DNA from: Sphingomonas folli
GTDB lineage: Bacteria > Pseudomonadota > Alphaproteobacteria > Sphingomonadales > Sphingomonadaceae
Reading direction: 5' to 3'
DNA: 64,000 nucleotides
Assembly: GCF_019429525.1 (NCBI RefSeq)
Contig: NZ_JAHXZL010000001.1
Span: 1 to 64,000, forward strand
Below the pieces are notes generated by a model. That model was not told the origin of the DNA. It ran no database searches and worked only from the letters and a program-made list of their open reading frames with translations. Both the position numbers and the translations under genes were made by a program. This document shows, in pieces, positions 43,556 to 52,952 of this stretch; the first letter of the stretch is position 1; each line of letters opens with the position of its first letter.

Positions 43556-45154
43556 CTATCTCGACTTCTGCTTCGCAGCGTCGAGGGCGATCGAGTTCAA
43601 TCTCTCAGGTGTTCGGCGGGGCGAGTCTACCAGCAGCTCCCTTTCTTCACCCGGGTGGACCGATCGTTGGAGATCACCCATGGCCAGTACGTCTATGTGT
43701 TCGGACAGTCGGTCGAGCTCGTCCATGTAGAGATCGGGCAGGCGGCGCACGCCCGCCACGTCGGTCGCGCAATGCAGAGGCGTTGCGGGACCGAGGTCGA
43801 TGCGGCGTCGTTCTCCGATCATCGTGTCCGCGGTCACGCGACGGAAGGCGACGGCGCCCACCTCCATGTCGCCGTATACGACTGATGCATATGCGAGGAA
43901 GGCACCGACCTCAGCGTCTCCTCCTAGCGTGGGCGTGAACTCGATGCGCAACGGTCTCGTGGAGACGAGGGCCTCCAATACGGAGAGCGGCAGGAAGCGA
44001 TCGTTGATTGCATTGATGGAACTCGCGACGGGCTCAGCGCCGTCGAATGCGGCGATCCGCCGCAGGGCGTCGATGACGAAGACAAGCTGCTCCCAACCGG
44101 GATCGGAACCGGCATTGTTGACGTATCCGAGATCGATCCAGGAATGGTCAGTTCGAATACTCATGTTGAGCTTGGTCGAGGGTGTCGATCTGCGAAGAAG
44201 AGCGAGCCCAGCGATGTGGTCGAGCATCGCGATCCGATCACGATCCTCTCGGCACCGGACGCTGAGACGCCCGCCCGCGGAAAGTATCACGTCGATGAAG
44301 CCCGCCTTGATGCGGACCTTTTTCCGGCGTCGTCCGGGCAAACCGGCGGAATACACCTCGGCCGGCATGAAGGCCTGCCGCCCGTCTGGTGATCGGAGGC
44401 GAAGTGTTCCTCTTCTACCCTGGGGCATGATCTCGATCGTGCCACCCTGAACCTCGATCTCGGGCTCGGGAGACTCGATGCCGAAGCGAATGGGAGTCAA
44501 GCTGAAGCGATCGATTTCGAGGCTGTCGATCAGCCCGAGCTGAAGGTCGGCCAGAGCCGACGGCGTCGCGTTGCTGAACTGGATGCGAGCAATGCCATGC
44601 CCATCCTCGAAGCCGAGCGTGTCGACCAGCAGCTGCTTAAGCGCCGCGTAGCTCGATCCACCGACACGTTCGATCTCATCGGACATCCAGCCGAGAACGT
44701 CCGGGCGTCTGGTCTCGTCTCCGAACTGGAACGATATCGTGCGATGGTTGATGACTTCGTCGCGCTCGACGTAGGCGCGTCTGGCCGCCTTGAGAACGGT
44801 GGCGATGTCCTCTCGCCAGAGATGGATCGCATGGAAGGTTTCGCGGTCCGACGCGTCGATCTCCACGCAGACGATGAAGGCGGGCAGGGGCGACCTGATG
44901 AGAGACAATGCGTTTTTGAGGCTGATCGACCATCGCCTGGCGGCCACCTGCGTCGCCTTGATCTGAACGAGCGCGGCGATCCCGCTCGATCGACGATCGG
45001 TCGGAAGGTGGAGCAAGTTGGGCGGTGGGAAGTGGAGGATGTAGTCCCAGCCGAGATCGTCCTCGTCGGCCTTGTTGCAGGTCACGGAATGCTTGCTGCA
45101 AAGCAGGCTGAAGGCCTTCTCTCCATGGCGACCGGTCCAGCGAGCATCACTCAT
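43556..45154 (-). CDS. DUF4365-like PD-(D/E)xK nuclease fused to unknown domain
   Basis: From ATG 45154 the product is 532 residues. The N-terminal domain has the pattern of DUF4365/Mrr-like restriction nucleases: RHGEKAFSLLC (Glu12), DDLGWDYILHF (Asp37) and ALVQIKATQ (Gln64-x-Lys66), the E...D...QxK active site. The following roughly 450 residues contain helical and beta segments without a known family. The frame is open further upstream to the IS5 element, so the true start is uncertain. It is convergent with the SNF2 helicase gene and lies within the same presumed defence block, but on its own strand, so it may be a separate system. Confidence 0.7.
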   Translation of the reverse strand: MSDARWTGRHGEKAFSLLCSKHSVTCNKADEDDLGWDYILHFPPPNLLHLPTDRRSSGIAALVQIKATQVAARRWSISLKNALSLIRSPLPAFIVCVEIDASDRETFHAIHLWREDIATVLKAARRAYVERDEVINHRTISFQFGDETRRPDVLGWMSDEIERVGGSSYAALKQLLVDTLGFEDGHGIARIQFSNATPSALADLQLGLIDSLEIDRFSLTPIRFGIESPEPEIEVQGGTIEIMPQGRRGTLRLRSPDGRQAFMPAEVYSAGLPGRRRKKVRIKAGFIDVILSAGGRLSVRCREDRDRIAMLDHIAGLALLRRSTPSTKLNMSIRTDHSWIDLGYVNNAGSDPGWEQLVFVIDALRRIAAFDGAEPVASSINAINDRFLPLSVLEALVSTRPLRIEFTPTLGGDAEVGAFLAYASVVYGDMEVGAVAFRRVTADTMIGERRRIDLGPATPLHCATDVAGVRRLPDLYMDELDRLSEHIDVLAMGDLQRSVHPGEERELLVDSPRRTPERLNSIALDAAKQKSR

Positions 45155-45472
45155 GCAGCGACGATCGGGCAACTCACCATCGGGTGCAACCTCGATGTCC
45201 CAGCATCGCAAGTCAGCGCTTACGTAGGCCTTGCGGCCGCCGGCCGAGCCGGTTTCCCGATAGACGATCCAGTCGGTGGCGGTTGTTGAAGACGGAGCCG
45301 GCTTCGAGCTCGACTCTGTCGAGCTCGCGCAACGTGCTCGAGGGTGGCCCCTGGAAGTCGGTGGCGCGGTCGCTCTGAGCCACGGGATCGTGACGCGGTG
45401 GAGCCGCTGCGTTGCCTCGGCGACCCAGCTTTGATGTTGGAAAACGCTCAGTCGATCCGCCGGCTCAGCTAG
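45155..45472. other. Region between nuclease gene and IS5 element
   Basis: About 320 bp. The nuclease frame stays open through most of it (GSAGGRKAYVSADLRCWDI), so it may hold the true 5' end of that gene, possibly cut by the IS5 insertion. No other feature seen. Confidence 0.4.
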
Positions 45473-46305
45473 GGTCAGGACCCATTGATGTGAGCGTCGC
45501 AATCTGATTCAGGCTCCTTGAGGAGGGCGGGATGAGCGACCTGTTTTGGCTGACGGACGAGCAGATCGAGCGACTGCGGCCGTTCTTTCCCAAGAGCCAC
45601 GGCAAGCCGCGGGTCGATGACCGGCGGGTGCTGAGCGGCATCGTGTTCGTCAACCGCAACGGGCTGCGCTGGCGCGATGCACCCAGCGTCTACGGGCCCC
45701 ACAAGTCGCTCTACAACCGCTGGAAGCGTTGGGGCGAGGCGGGCGTGTTCACGCGAATGATGGAGGGTATGGCTGCGGTCGGCGCCGAGCCGAAGACGGT
45801 CATGATCGACGCGACCTACCTCAAGGCGCACCACACGGCATTGAGCCTGCGGGTTAAGAAGGGGATGCCGGCCGCCTGATCGGGCGCACCAAAGGCGGCA
45901 TGAACACCAAGCTCCATGCCGTCGCCGATGCTAACGGCCGCCCCTTGAGCTTCTTCACGACGGCCGGACAGGTCAGCGACTACACCGGCGCGGCAGCGCT
46001 GCTGGACGACCTGCCGAAAGCGCAGTGGCTGCTCGGCGACCGGGGCTACGACGCCGATTGGTTCAGGGACGCTCTCTATGCCAAGGGCATCCAGCCCTGC
46101 ATCCCAGGCCGGCGATCGCGCAACGAGCCGGTCAGATATGAGAAGCGCCGCTACCAGCGCCGCAGCCGCATCGAGGTCATTTTCGGCCGTCTTAAAGACT
46201 GGCGGCCCGTTGCCACCCGCTACGATCGCTGCCCCACGGCCTTCTTCGCTACCGTCGCCCTCGCTGCCACCGTAATCTTCTGGCTGTGATCAACGAGTCC
46301 TGACC
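45473..46305 (+). mobile_element. IS5-family (IS427-like) insertion sequence with CTAG target duplication
   Basis: Terminal inverted repeats GGTCAGGACCCATTGAT (45473) and ATCAACGAGTCCTGACC (ending 46305) enclose a two-frame transposase. CTAG is present at both outer junctions (45469-45472 and 46306-46309), the usual target-site duplication of this family. The element is 833 bp long. Confidence 0.9.
45532..46289 (+). CDS. IS5-family transposase, two frames
   Basis: Frame 1 (45532-45879) has MSDLFWLTDEQIERLRPFFP, the RWRDAPSVYGPHKSLYNRW domain and the first catalytic Asp in VMIDATYLKAHHTA. Frame 2 (ending 46289) continues with GGMNTKLHAVADANGRPL, the second Asp in WLLGDRGYDADWF and the Glu in RRSRIEVIFGRLKDWR. 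The two join at a G-run near 45858 (GTTAAGAAGGGGATG). IS427-group elements normally make the full enzyme by programmed frameshifting, so this break is likely natural rather than a defect. Start ATG follows GGAGGGCGG. Confidence 0.9.
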
Positions 46306-46324
46306 CTAGGTCATCGGCGCGACA

Positions 46325-46755
46325 TCACAGATACAACCCTCGGAACGTCTCGTGATCCCGCAGTGCCTCGGGTCTGTATGGACCGTCGCCGTTCTGACTT
46401 GGCACGCTCACCATAGCGAACCGCCTGGCCACGCTCTCATGCATCGTTGCGTTGTGAACGGGTGAGCGCGGCTGCGCTTTCCAGGTGATGGGGCGGGTCA
46501 AGCGACGGAGCCAGGTGGGTGTGCAGCGCCGTACGGTGTCGGACATCCCAGCAATCTCATCGTGCTGCAGGCCATCCGCTGCCGGGTGGATGCGGAGGCG
46601 CGTCGCGTCGACGATGAGCGAGTGTTCTACCGACTGCGCTTCGTCGAGCATCCAGCCAAGCGCGATGTCGGACAGTTGGGATTTCGACTCCGGGTAGCTG
46701 CCGCCTATGTCGGAGTGGTTGCCTGCGAACCACATTCCGACTTCCTCGAGCGGTC
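46325..46755 (-). pseudogene. DUF2235 hydrolase, C-terminal fragment
   Basis: On the minus strand EEVGMWFAGNHSDIGGSYPESK followed by LSDIALGWMLDEA is the hallmark end of DUF2235 alpha/beta-hydrolase proteins (the His-x-Asp of the catalytic site is in GNHSDIGG). Only about 140 residues remain. A TGA lies just upstream in frame near 46760, and the N-terminal roughly 250 residues are missing. Where they should be, the sequence changes into the truncated HigA/IrrE gene. It is therefore a deletion product. Confidence 0.75.
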
Positions 46756-46784
46756 ACGCAACCTGCTGGCACCGGTTGCCCAGC

Positions 46785-47455
46785 GTCAGGCGGCTCATCT
46801 TAGGAAAAGCCGCACCGACCGTACCAACGCCAAGACCGACACGGCTGCCTTGGAGGGCTGGTGCGCGGCTGCCGTGCTTAAATCGTGTGACGCGGCCATT
46901 CCGAAGAAGGCGCGCATGGCTAAGCACGACATGGCGACCGCCCGCGAGCTTGCAAAGCTGAGCGCCGATCCGAATGGCCTCAAATCAGTTGCCGGTTTCC
47001 TGGCCTCACGAGGCATAGCACTGGTCATATTGCGTCATCTGCCCGGCACCTACCTGGATGGTGCCGCTATGCGCAGAGCTGACGGTGTCCGTGTGATCGC
47101 CCTGACGCTCCGATACGATCGCATCGACAACTTCTGGTTCACTCTTCTGCACGAGTTCGCCCACGTCTCATGTCACTTGAACGAGGAAATCAGCATGATC
47201 TTCGACGATCTCGAACTTGGATCGGAGGACAAGATCGAGGAGGAGGCCGATCTCTTCGCGCAACGGGCCCTCATCCCGGACGACATATGGGCGCAAGCGC
47301 GTGCCGACTTCGGAGTACAGGAGATCTGCTCCCTAGCTGAACGGGCCGGCGTGCACCCCGCGATCGTGGCGGGCAGGTGGCAGCGCGAGTTCAGAGACTA
47401 TCGTCGATTCTCCAAGTTGGTAGGTCACGGGGAGGTCCGAAGCGCGCTTGGCTGA
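46785..47455 (+). pseudogene. HigA/IrrE-type protein lacking its N-terminal HTH
   Basis: The frame has recognisable family sequence from about 46790 (RKSRTDRTNAKTDTAALEGW). It continues through FLASRGIALVILRHLPGTYLDG, the zinc-metallopeptidase motif FTLLHEFAHVSCHL and EEEADLFAQRALIPDDIW, ending VAGRWQREFRDYRRFSKLVGHG. Full-length proteins of this HigA-like family carry an XRE-type HTH at the N-terminus, absent here; the gene instead abuts the DUF2235 fragment. An internal ATG at 46916 could yield a 179-residue IrrE-only protein. The HExxH site is intact, so that product might still be active. Confidence 0.7.
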
Positions 47456-47551
47456 CGCGGTGGGGCCGACCGCCTTTCACGCCGCCAGATCGCCAGCCCG
47501 TAGGCGGCGAAGCTGCGAGATGCGGGCAAAGGCGTCGTTCAGCGCCTCCGC

Positions 47552-48139
47552 TCAATCGAAGGTGTCTTCCGCCAGCACGGCCGACAGGTTGGCGATCACG
47601 ACGGCGGTCCCCTGCATGTTCACCGTGGCCGCGTTGTTGCCGGTCGTGCCGTAGTCGATGTCCACGGCGAGGATGCAGTTCGCGCCTGAAGCCAAGGCGT
47701 TCGTCACTAGGATCTAGCGGGCCGCCGCTTCACCCTTGTTCACCTTGTAGCTCATACCTGAATTCGTGTTCACCGCTCCAGCGAAGTCGGAGAAGCCCTG
47801 GCTGAACTCACTGAAGAAGCCCGTTCCCACGGTCACGTTCGCTGTCACCATGTTCTTAATCCTCACTTCGGCATGGGCAGGAAGCCACGACACGGTCAGC
47901 ATCGGGAAGTCGGTGATGTTCGCCTCGACGTACCGGGTGCGCTCGAAGATCTCGCGATCGATGCCACGGTGCACCTGGGCGATCAGCGGATCCCCGCACT
48001 TCGCACACAATTCCTCATACTAGGTGCCGCTGACGAAGTTGACCAAGGCCACCACCTTCTCGGGCTTACGGCCGTTGGCCGCCTTGAAGGCCGACCCCGA
48101 CGTGATCGTCGCGCCACAGTTACCGCAATCGTCCGACAT
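47552..48139 (-). pseudogene. YbjQ/DUF74-like metal-binding protein with two in-frame amber codons
   Basis: From ATG 48139, with GGAGGAAGC upstream, a single frame of 195 sense positions runs to TGA 47552-47554 but contains TAG at codon 40 (48020-48022) and codon 142 (47714-47716). The parts read MSDDCGNCGATITSGSAFK ... VNFVSGT / YEELCAKCGDPLIAQVH ... NKGEAAAR / ILVTNALASGANCILAVDID ... VLAEDTFD. It has a zinc-ribbon-like Cys pattern (CGNC, CAKC) followed by the YbjQ-type heavy-metal-binding domain. Both stops are amber, could derive from CAG by C-to-T change, and no frameshift is present. It is a young pseudogene unless amber codons are read through. Confidence 0.75.
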
Positions 48140-48288
48140 GCTTCCTCCTCGTACTCGATTGATGACGCGCGTACGCTCTAGTAGCCCGCGTGAAGTGCAT
48201 CCTCTCTGACCAAGCGCAAATCACGCGAAGCTCGACGGCGGCGATCCTCGCTTACCGATGCGGATGCTCGCATCGCGCGCTTGCGTCG

Positions 48289-48801
48289 TCACCGACGACG
48301 AGGTTGCACCTTTGGAGCAATGGACTGCGAGCGCCTGCGCTGGATCATCGTCGAGGCCAGGAGGTTGCAGCGGCCCATCACCGTCTGATCCGGCGCCTCG
48401 CGGACGGCGCCCTCCTTGCGATCAACGAAGAAGTTGAGCGTGTGCCAGGTGTTGAAGCGATAGATCGGCAGGGAGAGCGCGTCCTTGCGGGGAGCGAAGC
48501 GACTGATGTGTCCCTCCACCCGCTTCGAGAAGTCCGCGAGATCGTACTCGTACGCCTTGCCGTAGGCGGCCTCGAAGTCCCTGTCGGTCGCGTTCCTGTA
48601 GATCTTGAGGTAGCAGGCCAGCTTCTCGCCGACATCCGCCGCTTCGGTCTTCAGCGCCTCCATCGAATAGTGCTCATCTCCGTCGGCCACCTGCGCCGCA
48701 ACGACGTTCGAGGTCGCTACAAGCAGCGTCGGAGCCGCGAGGAAAATGCAGACACTCGGCCAGCCCGGCTGGCCGGGGCCTCGACGGAGTTGGTCGGTCA
48801 T
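48289..48801 (-). CDS. Hypothetical exported or membrane-anchored protein
   Basis: From ATG 48801 the product is 170 residues with one hydrophobic segment (PSVCIFLAAPTLLVATSNVVAAQ, about residues 14-36) that can act as a signal peptide. The soluble domain is helical (YSMEALKTEAADVGEKLACYLKIYRNATDRDFEAAYGKAYEYDL, shown in part), and the C-terminus is basic (QRRRSQSIAPKVQPRRR). No recognised family. GAGCTCTTGATG-like sequence before the start gives only a weak ribosome site. It stands alone, upstream of the broken YbjQ-like gene on the same strand. Confidence 0.5.
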   Translation of the reverse strand: MTDQLRRGPGQPGWPSVCIFLAAPTLLVATSNVVAAQVADGDEHYSMEALKTEAADVGEKLACYLKIYRNATDRDFEAAYGKAYEYDLADFSKRVEGHISRFAPRKDALSLPIYRFNTWHTLNFFVDRKEGAVREAPDQTVMGRCNLLASTMIQRRRSQSIAPKVQPRRR

Positions 48802-49053
48802 CAAGAGCTCCGCAGGATGGTAAGGGTGCTCTGGGGCTAGCCGGCGCAGCGAAGGCATAGCAACTGCTATTCCACCTCGAAGCGGATGCGAACCGCAGAG
48901 GTGTGACTGGCAGTGTTGTTACTTGGTTCTACTTGACTTGCCCAGAGTTCCGCATCAGCTTAGGGCTAGTCGAGTCGGGGGGCTCAATTGTACAAAATCG
49001 ATGTGCGATCGCCACGGGGTAGAAACCGAGAGGCGAGCATTCGACCAACCAGC

Positions 49054-49955
49054 ATGTGCATGCGGCACATATCAGGGGTCGTCGCCTCAGCGATGCTCCT
49101 TTCGGCGTGCTCATCGACCGGCGGCCTCTATGCTCCGCGGTCACCGTTCCCGATAGATCAGGACATAGCCGAGCTTCATGAACAATTTGGGAGCGCTGCT
49201 TCGATCAAAGGGTTCTACGCTGGCGCCGCGACGGTCGAGCGCCGCAACGAGTTCATCGCAGGGCGGCTCGTCCTCTACGATCTCGAGTACATCCGCTTCG
49301 TCTCTCGCTTTCGGGTCGGCCGCGCCGGGAGGCGACTGCCTTCGACGCGCTTGCGCTTGGCGTAGGCTTCGCCACCACGATCACGACCGGCGAGAGGGTC
49401 AAGACGATCCTCGGCGCGGTCACAACCGCCCTGACGGGTGCGCGAACCTCGTATGAGAAGAACTTCTACGAGGACAAGACGGCCGATGCGGTGCTGGCGG
49501 CGATGAACGCGCAACGGAAGCAGGCGCTCGTGGCGATCATCGCCGGAAGCAAGGGCAGCCTCACGGAGTACTCGCTGACACAGGCCGTCACCGACCTCTC
49601 AGCCTATCAACATGCAGGCACTCTCGGCGGCGCGCTGGAGGGCATACAAGTGGACGCCAGCGCAAAGGCGCAGTCTGCCGACGCCGCTATCGCTCGCCTC
49701 CGCAACATCTCATATGGGCCCGACGATGCTTCTTCGCGCATCGTGAAGTGGCTCTATCCGACAGCCTCCACGGTCGCCAGCGGGGTCGGGCTGGACGCGT
49801 CAGGGCAACCGGTGAACGTCGATCCGGCTCGCGTCGTCAGCCTGCAGACGGAGCTGAATAAGCTCGGGCTCGACATCCCCATCGCGGTGCTGCTCGACGA
49901 CCCTGGATCCACAACCACCAGACAGACCATCATCAAGGATCTGTCCATTCCGTAG
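49054..49955 (+). pseudogene. Lipoprotein gene with frameshift
   Basis: The first frame starts at ATG 49054 (or 49060) with MRHISGVVASAMLLSAC, a lipobox, and continues RRNEFIAGRLVLYDLEYIRFVS. At about 49325-49335 coding shifts by one base: the next frame reads EATAFDALALGVGFATTITTG, then TSYEKNFYEDKTADAVLAAM, NISYGPDDASSRIVKWLYP and ends at 49955 with IIKDLSIP. Together they would form a lipoprotein of about 300 residues, mostly helical. A small gene follows 9 bp downstream. A sequencing error would equally explain the shift. Confidence 0.65.
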
Positions 49956-49964
49956 GAGGTAAGC

Positions 49965-50204
49965 ATGCCGTGCGGCGAGTACACCATCAGCAAGGTTCCA
50001 GACGCGAACCTATCAGCGACTGTCGCGATCCTGCAGCTTGATCATCCTATCAAGGTCGGCACGACCAGGCAGCCCGATGGAACCTGGACGATTGTCGCTA
50101 CTTTCCCGCCTTGCACGAATCTAGCCGATGACAAGAAGCCGAAGCTGACCTTCGATGAGCTGCTCTCTCATGTGTCTTTGGATAGGTTGGAGATCAAGGC
50201 CTGA
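49965..50204 (+). CDS. Small hypothetical protein, partner of the lipoprotein
   Basis: A 79-residue protein with a strong ribosome site (GGAGGTAAGC) and ATG 49965, 9 bp after the lipoprotein stop. Sequence MPCGEYTISKVPDANLSATVAIL followed by GTWTIVATFPPC and LTFDELLSHVSLDRLEIKA suggests a small beta domain with a helix at the end. No signal peptide. Family unknown; co-transcription with the lipoprotein gene is very likely. Confidence 0.65.
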   Translation: MPCGEYTISKVPDANLSATVAILQLDHPIKVGTTRQPDGTWTIVATFPPCTNLADDKKPKLTFDELLSHVSLDRLEIKA

Positions 50205-50386
50205 CGAGATGTAGACCGATCAGCAGCAAACCGCATGATGCGGCGGCGAGGCAATAATTCCAAAGCCGGCATGCACTTGTTCTTGCCGTCGTGACGGACA
50301 GACTGGTACGTGATCGCCGTGAGGGTCGAACGCAAGCTAATAGGGCATGGCGGGGTCGGCGAGCTCGGTGATCGACGAGGAAATAC

Positions 50387-50896
50387 ATGGGCGACGAAAA
50401 CGACAACGTGACTTTGGCTACCGAGCTGACGGTGGCTTGGCTCAGCAATCCCAACACCCGGGCAGGTGAAGAGGATGTACCGGGCTTCCTCTCTTCGGTG
50501 CATCGCGCCCTGAACGAGCTGGGTACGACCGGGCCAGCCCCCGAGGCGAGCGAGCCGGCGCATGTCGGTGCCGTCTCGGCGCGCAAGTCGCTGGCATCCG
50601 ACGAGCACATCATCTCCATGATCGACGGCAAGCCCTACAAGACGCTGCGCCGCCACCTCTCGGGTCACGGTCTTACGCCTGACCAGTACCGTCAACGCTA
50701 CGGCCTGAAAGCCGACTACCCGATGGTTGCGCGCGCCTACTCCGAGGCGCGGCGCAGCCTCGCCGTCGCGCGCGGGCTGGGCCGGAAGGCCGTCGCCAAG
50801 GTGGAGGAGGTGGTCGAAGATACCGCCACGAAGGTCACCAAGGGTCGTGGCAAGGCGGGCAAGGCCGCTCGAGAGACCCTCAGCTTCAAGAGCTGA
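50387..50896 (+). CDS. MucR/Ros-type regulator lacking the zinc cysteine
   Basis: A 169-residue protein with the MucR/Ros layout: an N-terminal helical oligomerisation region (NVTLATELTVAWLSNPN ... VPGFLSSVHRALNEL) and the DNA-binding core HIISMIDGKPYKTLRRHLSGHGLTPDQYRQRYGLKADYPMVA (shown with key parts RRHL, LTPDQYRQRYGL). A Lys/Ala-rich basic tail follows. In classical Ros proteins a Cys stands where this one has Met-Ile-Asp before GKPYK, so the zinc site is changed, as in several MucR homologues. MucR proteins are H-NS-like silencers in alphaproteobacteria. This one may silence island genes, which is inferred from location only. Confidence 0.83.
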   Translation: MGDENDNVTLATELTVAWLSNPNTRAGEEDVPGFLSSVHRALNELGTTGPAPEASEPAHVGAVSARKSLASDEHIISMIDGKPYKTLRRHLSGHGLTPDQYRQRYGLKADYPMVARAYSEARRSLAVARGLGRKAVAKVEEVVEDTATKVTKGRGKAGKAARETLSFKS

Positions 50897-51181
50897 GGGT
50901 TCAGGGACAGGCGTGTCGACGATCATGCAATGTCGAAGCCATACACAAGTCGTTCGTCGTACCAGGGTCCCAGGGAGCAACAGCCTTCCAACGACGGCTC
51001 AGTGACGTCTTGGTGCAAGCACCTGCCTGAGGTACTGGGCTTGACTCGCGCCCGGTAATGCAAGGTATCCCAGATCGACCAAGGTCCTGAATTTGTTGCG
51101 AGCGGTGGTGCCAGCGTCTAGTCGCAAGGCCGTCCGACGTACCGAACCTCGTAGTCGTCGTGACTGGCCCGGGGGAAGTCG

Positions 51182-52231
51182 ATGCCGAGGATCGTCACCG
51201 GCTGCATGAGCGGAGCCTCCGCGCGAACCTACAGGAAGCGCCTGCCCGCACGTGCGGCAACGATTTCCAACGCCGACGTAAAGGCGCCGATTCGGTGGCA
51301 GCCCATTGTCGAGACGTCGATCAAGTTGGGTGGCCTCACCTGGTTGCTCACCAGCTTCCTCGCATGGCTCCTCCTCAACGCCTACCTCGGGGCGATCGGT
51401 CAGAGGGGCGTTCCCCTCGACCTCGCCGGTACTTGGGCGGCGCTGGTGCTCATGGGCGCCCTCCTCACCGTCGCGCTCGCCGCCATCGGCTCGGTATTCG
51501 TGATCGGGGGCCAGATGATGCAGGCGCTGCATCCGAACAGTCAGGTGCCCCGCGAAACAAGGATCATGTTCTTCTGTGCAACCTCGGCCGCGGTGGGAGT
51601 GCTGCTCCTGCTCGAACGGTTGAGCGGCAGTCTCCTCCTCGGCTCCGCGCTCGCGCTGCCTATGGGTCTTGGCGCAGCACTCGGCGTCCGCCGCGGGCTG
51701 AGCGGGCCGGGGCAGCAAATCTCTGTGGTGAAGCTCGTCTCGATCGTCGCGGCTTGGATCGTGATTTCAACTGTCCTCTACCTCCTGGTCGCTGCCGAGT
51801 TCGACATCGTTCTGCGCCTGCAGATGGAAGGTTCGGCGCCCCTTCTGCTGGCCTTTCTGCTCTCACTCGTCCAGCTGGCGCTCTGCATCTTCCTGCCCAC
51901 GCTTCCGGCCATCTGCGTCACCGTCGTGAGCATCGCCTGGCTCACTCTGGCGGTGTCGCCTGGCATCTACGCTATCGTCCTCGTAGCGCTACAGGCGACC
52001 AATCTCGGCGGAGGACTGCCGCTGGGGCCACTCGTCACCGAGGAGGCGGCCTCTGTCTGCAATCTCGGCATTGCGCAGCGACCTGTCGTCTACAGCGTAC
52101 CCACCGGCTGCGAGAAGAAGTACGCGTTCGCACACCTGAAGACGATCGTCGCGCAGGAATCTGCTATGAAGAAGGCGAAGGTCGCCGCCGGATGGCAGCG
52201 CGGAGTGCGGGCGGCGCCCTCCACGGATTGA
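51182..52231 (+). CDS. Polytopic membrane protein, unknown function
   Basis: A 349-residue protein with about seven hydrophobic spans: LGGLTWLLTSFLAWLLLNAYLG, TWAALVLMGALLTVALAAIGSVFVIGG, FFCATSAAVGVLLLLERL, LLGSALALPMGLGAALG, VSIVAAWIVISTVLYLLVAA, LLLAFLLSLVQLALCIFLPTLPAI and a further TLAVSPGIYAIVLVAL. A soluble C-terminal part follows (PLVTEEAASVCNLGIAQRPVVYSVPTGCEKKY in part). The N-terminus is basic. The start may be ATG 51206. No family was recognised; it is not an obvious transporter of known class. Confidence 0.6.
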   Translation: MPRIVTGCMSGASARTYRKRLPARAATISNADVKAPIRWQPIVETSIKLGGLTWLLTSFLAWLLLNAYLGAIGQRGVPLDLAGTWAALVLMGALLTVALAAIGSVFVIGGQMMQALHPNSQVPRETRIMFFCATSAAVGVLLLLERLSGSLLLGSALALPMGLGAALGVRRGLSGPGQQISVVKLVSIVAAWIVISTVLYLLVAAEFDIVLRLQMEGSAPLLLAFLLSLVQLALCIFLPTLPAICVTVVSIAWLTLAVSPGIYAIVLVALQATNLGGGLPLGPLVTEEAASVCNLGIAQRPVVYSVPTGCEKKYAFAHLKTIVAQESAMKKAKVAAGWQRGVRAAPSTD

Positions 52232-52431
52232 TCCTGATTGAGGTGCGCGCCTTCCAAGCCCCTTCGTCTCTCACGCAAGCGTAGTGGACACTCGATCGAT
52301 CCCCACCTCGTGCCCATCCTGCCACGAGCAAGCACCGTCAAAGACGCGGGCCAACACACGCAACGATGGCAGTGAGCGCGCCGAACAGGTACGCGACACC
52401 TGCGTGCTTCTAACGCAGCGCCGAGAGGGAA

Positions 52432-52952
52432 ATGTCGGTGGACAATGGCGACGGGGCCGCGCTGCCCGACCGTGGCGATTGGCGGATCCCCTACGATCAC
52501 GTGGGCGACCTCTTCCACGAAGGCGAGAAGCCCAGCGTGACGATGGGGCGGATGCGGGCGCATCTGCCAATTGCGTTTCCCACGCTGCATGCGTCGATGC
52601 GCTTCATGCGAGAATCGCACGACATAGCCATCTTCATCCACCGCTTCGGCGACGTCGATTTGACCGATGGTGCCGCCGCTCAGCGCCTGCGCACCGCATC
52701 GACGCCGAGCTGGAGCGGTTCATCCGCTACGAGTGGTGGCCCAACCACGGCATGCGCGCGGTGTCGTTGAACACGGTCCTCTTCATGGACCTGAACGGCG
52801 AGCAGGAGAACGTAAGTAGGCGGGTAATTGCTTCGCCGGCCTTGCTCATCGACGCAGACCGATGCTGCAGCGCGCCGAACTCCTGCCGCCATCGCCGCGT
52901 GCGTTACGCACTGAGGGCGCCATGTGCCTGTTGGCTCGAGTCGCCTCGATAG
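52432..52952 (+). pseudogene. Conserved hypothetical with frameshift
   Basis: Frame 1 from ATG 52432 codes WRIPYDHVGDLFHEGEKPSV, ARMRAHLPIAFPTLHASMRFMRESHDIAIFIHRFGD (in part), and loses sense after about 52670. Frame 3 then continues HRIDAELERFIRYEWWPNHG and MRAVSLNTVLFMDLNGEQEN. The joined product would be about 135 residues before trailing into low-information sequence. A one- or two-base indel at about 52675 explains it. Family not recognised. Confidence 0.5.

Noticed and set aside
39278..45154. DISARM system
   Set aside because: PLD and SNF2 proteins are present, but no DUF1998 protein, no DrmA-type helicase and no methyltransferase was found.
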